Below, one piece after another: positions 13,419-15,220 of a stretch of 15,220 nt of DNA. This stretch comes from Chloroflexota bacterium. GTDB lineage: Bacteria; Chloroflexota; UBA5177; JANWHV01. A model generated the notes under the pieces. It had not been told where the DNA came from, did not search any database, and worked only from the letters and a program-made list of their open reading frames with translations. The stretch lies in contig JANWHV010000078.1 in NCBI GenBank assembly GCA_025450255.1, positions 1 to 15,220 on the forward strand, written 5' to 3'. Positions within the stretch are counted from its first letter, which is position 1. The number at the start of each line of letters is the position of its first letter. Made by a program: the position numbers and the translations under genes.

Positions 13419-14102
13419 TTACTTGACCATGCCGATGCGCAACGCCTTGACCGCAGCTTGCGTGCGATCCGATACCTGCATCTTGGCGATGATATTCTGC
13501 ACGTGCTTCTTCGCCGTATCTTCCGTTATGTAAAGAGTCGCACCGATGTCCTTGTTCGTCATCCCCTCGACCACCAGGCGCAAGACGTCGAGCTCACGTG
13601 GACTTAAGCGTTCGATCTCACCTGCCGCGCCCCACAGCTCGCCGTGGAAGAACGGATCGGCGTCCGACTGCACCGTCCCCGCCAGGGCCTTGTGCAGTGT
13701 TGAGCTGCGAATCAACATGCCGCCGCAGTTCACTTCATGGATGGTGTGACTGATCTCGTCGCGGCTGGACGTCTTGAGCAAGTATCCGGCCGCTCCGGCC
13801 TTGACGGCCTCCACGACGTATTGCTCGTTGTTATAGAGTGTCAGGATAACCACCGCGACCTTGGGAAAGCGCTCCTTGATCTTCCGCGTCGCCGCCAGTC
13901 CGTCCATCTTCGGCATATGCACGTCCATCAAGACGACACGTGGGTGCATCTCGGCTACCTTGTCCAGGGAGTCGAGCCCATCCTCGGCCTCGCCAACCAC
14001 ATGCAAGGTTGGGTCGGTCTGCAGGATCGCGCGCAAGCCATGACGCACCACGGGGTGGTCATCGACGATGAGGACGGGGATTGCAACACTCTCGTTGGTC
14101 AT
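13419..14102 (-). CDS. NarL/LuxR-family response regulator, 227 aa
   Basis: The receiver domain (9-125) has acidic Asp14/Asp15 (VLIVDDHPVVRHGL), phospho-acceptor Asp60 (VVLMDVHMPKMDG), Thr88 and Lys110 (GYLLKTSSRDE). The C-terminal LuxR helix-turn-helix spans ~163-225 (LSPRELDVLRLVVEGMTNKD, then ITEDTAKKHVQNIIAKMQV). GGAGGA lies 4-5 nt before the ATG. No histidine kinase is in the window, so its partner is elsewhere. A 26-bp palindrome lies 42 nt upstream of its start, which would suit autoregulation. It converges on mtaB. Confidence 0.95.
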   Translation of the reverse strand: MTNESVAIPVLIVDDHPVVRHGLRAILQTDPTLHVVGEAEDGLDSLDKVAEMHPRVVLMDVHMPKMDGLAATRKIKERFPKVAVVILTLYNNEQYVVEAVKAGAAGYLLKTSSRDEISHTIHEVNCGGMLIRSSTLHKALAGTVQSDADPFFHGELWGAAGEIERLSPRELDVLRLVVEGMTNKDIGATLYITEDTAKKHVQNIIAKMQVSDRTQAAVKALRIGMVK

Positions 14103-14143
14103 TTTCTCCTCCGGGCTTGCACCATGCTAGCAGAGGATCCAGG

Positions 14144-14169
14144 GCCGCGCAATGGCACAATTGCGCGGC
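14144..14169. promoter_or_regulatory. Perfect inverted repeat, operator candidate
   Basis: GCCGCGCAAT (14144-14153), spacer GGCACA, ATTGCGCGGC (14160-14169). The 10-bp arms are perfect. On the minus strand the repeat overlaps a possible -35 (TTGCGC), followed after 17 nt by TAGCAT. Placement in the divergent gap suits a dimeric DNA-binding protein, perhaps the adjacent response regulator itself. Confidence 0.55.
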
Positions 14170-14293
14170 ATGGTACTGGTAATGATCCACGAAAGCCGGC
14201 GCTGTTAACCGCCCAGCGTGCCCTTTCGCTGCCGGGAACGCCGTCGCCCGGCTGCCGTGGTACGGACGCGGCGCGTATTGTGGGCACGGCCCA

Positions 14294-14302
14294 TGGTATG
14301 AT
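14294..14302 (+). promoter_or_regulatory. Extended -10 promoter of the HIT gene
   Basis: TGGTATGAT has the TGn extension directly before a TATGAT -10 box. No -35 is visible, which is acceptable for extended -10 promoters. Start of transcription would fall near 14309, only ~3 nt before the ATG, so the mRNA is probably leaderless. Confidence 0.5.
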
Positions 14303-14311
14303 CGATGAACG

Positions 14312-14794
14312 ATGGATACACTCTGGGCGCCTTGGCGCATTGGCTACGTCACCGGGGAGAAGCCGGCGGGGTGTGTATTCTGCGCGAAGCCGGGCCAGCA
14401 GCGGGATCGTGAGAATCTCATTCTTTTCAGAGGTACGTCCTGCTTTGTGATTTTGAATATCTATCCCTATAACAACGGTCATTTGATGATAGTTCCATAC
14501 AAGCACGTAGGCGGCGTGGAGGATCTTTCGACGGAAACGACAAGCGAGCTGATGGCGCTAACGCGGCGATCGATCGGCGTGCTGCGCGAAAAGCTCCGCC
14601 CCACCGGGTTTAATATTGGTATAAACCAGGGTGTGCCGGCCGGAGCGGGCGTCGCGGATCATGTTCATATGCACGTCGTGCCACGATGGGTGGGCGACAC
14701 GAATTTCATGCCGGTGCTCGCGGATACGCGAGTGATGCCACAATCGCTTGAAAGTAGCTACGATTTGCTAGTCGGTGGCTTCGTCTCGGAATAA
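14312..14794 (+). CDS. HIT-family nucleotide hydrolase/phosphorylase, 160 aa
   Basis: The protein starts MDTLWAPWRIGYV, typical of Ap4A-phosphorylase-like HIT proteins, then CVFC (21-24), NIYPYNNGHLMIVPYKHV (49-66) and the catalytic histidine triad DHVHMHVVPRW (116-126; His117, 119, 121). The final ~30 residues (FMPVLADTRVMPQSL) are also characteristic. It likely acts on dinucleoside polyphosphates or nucleoside phosphoramidates in the cytoplasm. The ATG start is fixed by homology, and no ribosome binding site precedes it. The next gene starts 37 nt downstream and is probably co-transcribed. Confidence 0.93.
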   Translation: MDTLWAPWRIGYVTGEKPAGCVFCAKPGQQRDRENLILFRGTSCFVILNIYPYNNGHLMIVPYKHVGGVEDLSTETTSELMALTRRSIGVLREKLRPTGFNIGINQGVPAGAGVADHVHMHVVPRWVGDTNFMPVLADTRVMPQSLESSYDLLVGGFVSE

Positions 14795-14831
14795 TTTCGG
14801 GGCGTCCCCGAGTCAGTGCCGGAGCACGAGT

Positions 14832-15206
14832 ATGCGCTGTCAAAGTTGCGGAGCCGAAATACAGAAGTCCGATCAACGATACTGCCATGAGTGCGGCGCG
14901 ACCTTGCCTGAAGCGTCCTTGTTGCCAAGCGCGAAAGTCCATGGGCCGTCCAGCCACATGCTGGACATCAGACGCGGCGATCAGCCAAAGCCGGCCGCGC
15001 ACGACTTACTGGCAAGTGTGTTGCCACATACGCTGCAAAACCGCTTGATAGTGGGCGGGGTCACCGTGGTCGTGGCCATATTCGCGCTGTACATTATCCT
15101 CGGCTGGTTGGTGCACACACTTGAATATGTCGTCCTGCCCGTCGTCGTGCTCCTTGCGGTCGTATATGTCGGCTTCCGCTACCTGCGCTCACGCTATACG
15201 GCGTAG
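14832..15206 (+). CDS. Zinc-ribbon membrane protein, 124 aa
   Basis: A zinc ribbon opens the protein: CQSC (3-6) and CHEC (18-21), separated by 11 residues. A hydrophilic linker (25-68) leads to two hydrophobic segments, about 72-91 (RLIVGGVTVVVAIFALYIIL) and 97-115 (LEYVVLPVVVLLAVVYVGF), then a basic tail. Such zinc-ribbon-plus-membrane proteins are common and mostly unassigned. The start is ATG 14832 with GGAG 7 nt upstream; an earlier in-frame start would overlap the HIT gene end. Function is unknown. Confidence 0.82.
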   Translation: MRCQSCGAEIQKSDQRYCHECGATLPEASLLPSAKVHGPSSHMLDIRRGDQPKPAAHDLLASVLPHTLQNRLIVGGVTVVVAIFALYIILGWLVHTLEYVVLPVVVLLAVVYVGFRYLRSRYTA

Positions 15207-15220
15207 CGTACGCATGGGTC

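Noticed and set aside
13737..14450. 237-aa plus-strand frame over the response regulator
   Set aside because: Antisense to a regulator with all catalytic residues intact, and it runs into the HIT gene in another frame.

Overview
This is a GC-rich bacterial chromosome segment. It carries mostly conserved single-copy housekeeping genes plus one gene-poor, decayed stretch. Several start codons are GTG. At least two genes (cbiX-like and the HIT gene) appear to have no leader, and the window holds a remnant of a VOC-DinB fusion protein. Together with the gene content this suggests a Chloroflexota-type organism, but that is an inference from gene style and not a proven placement.

Region 1 (1-2645): a YigZ/IMPACT-family gene on the minus strand, a roughly 370-bp spacer, a small PRC-barrel-like gene, then rph (RNase PH), which converges on a small six-cysteine protein.

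Region 2 (about 2650-5330): coding density is low and everything supportable lies on the minus strand. It holds a VOC-DinB pseudogene with a large internal deletion, a 69-aa Cys-rich ORF, two 48-aa ORFs, a candidate 538-bp element bounded by ~70-bp imperfect inverted repeats that each begin with a strong hairpin, an exported 160-aa protein, and an uncertain 88-aa ORF.

Region 3 (5334-9808): a minus-strand unit of a 46-aa membrane-like ORF followed 3 nt later by comEC, whose metallo-beta-lactamase-like tail has lost its metal-binding residues. Divergent from it is a two-domain CbiX-like chelatase with an unusual active-site layout. That gene converges on a PfkB-family sugar kinase.

Region 4 (9855-13345): the PfkB gene and rplU are fired by back-to-back promoters whose -35 boxes overlap. 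rplU, rpmA and tRNA-Ala(GGC) form one unit closed by a clear intrinsic terminator. A double-SIS sugar isomerase-like gene follows within 25 bp and overlaps mtaB (tRNA t6A37 methylthiotransferase) by 4 nt.

Region 5 (13419-15206): a NarL/LuxR-type response regulator with no kinase gene beside it diverges from a HIT-family hydrolase and a zinc-ribbon membrane protein. The gap between them holds a perfect 10-bp inverted repeat (6-bp spacer), a good operator candidate.

I found no CRISPR array, no rRNA, no intact transposase and no obvious defence system.
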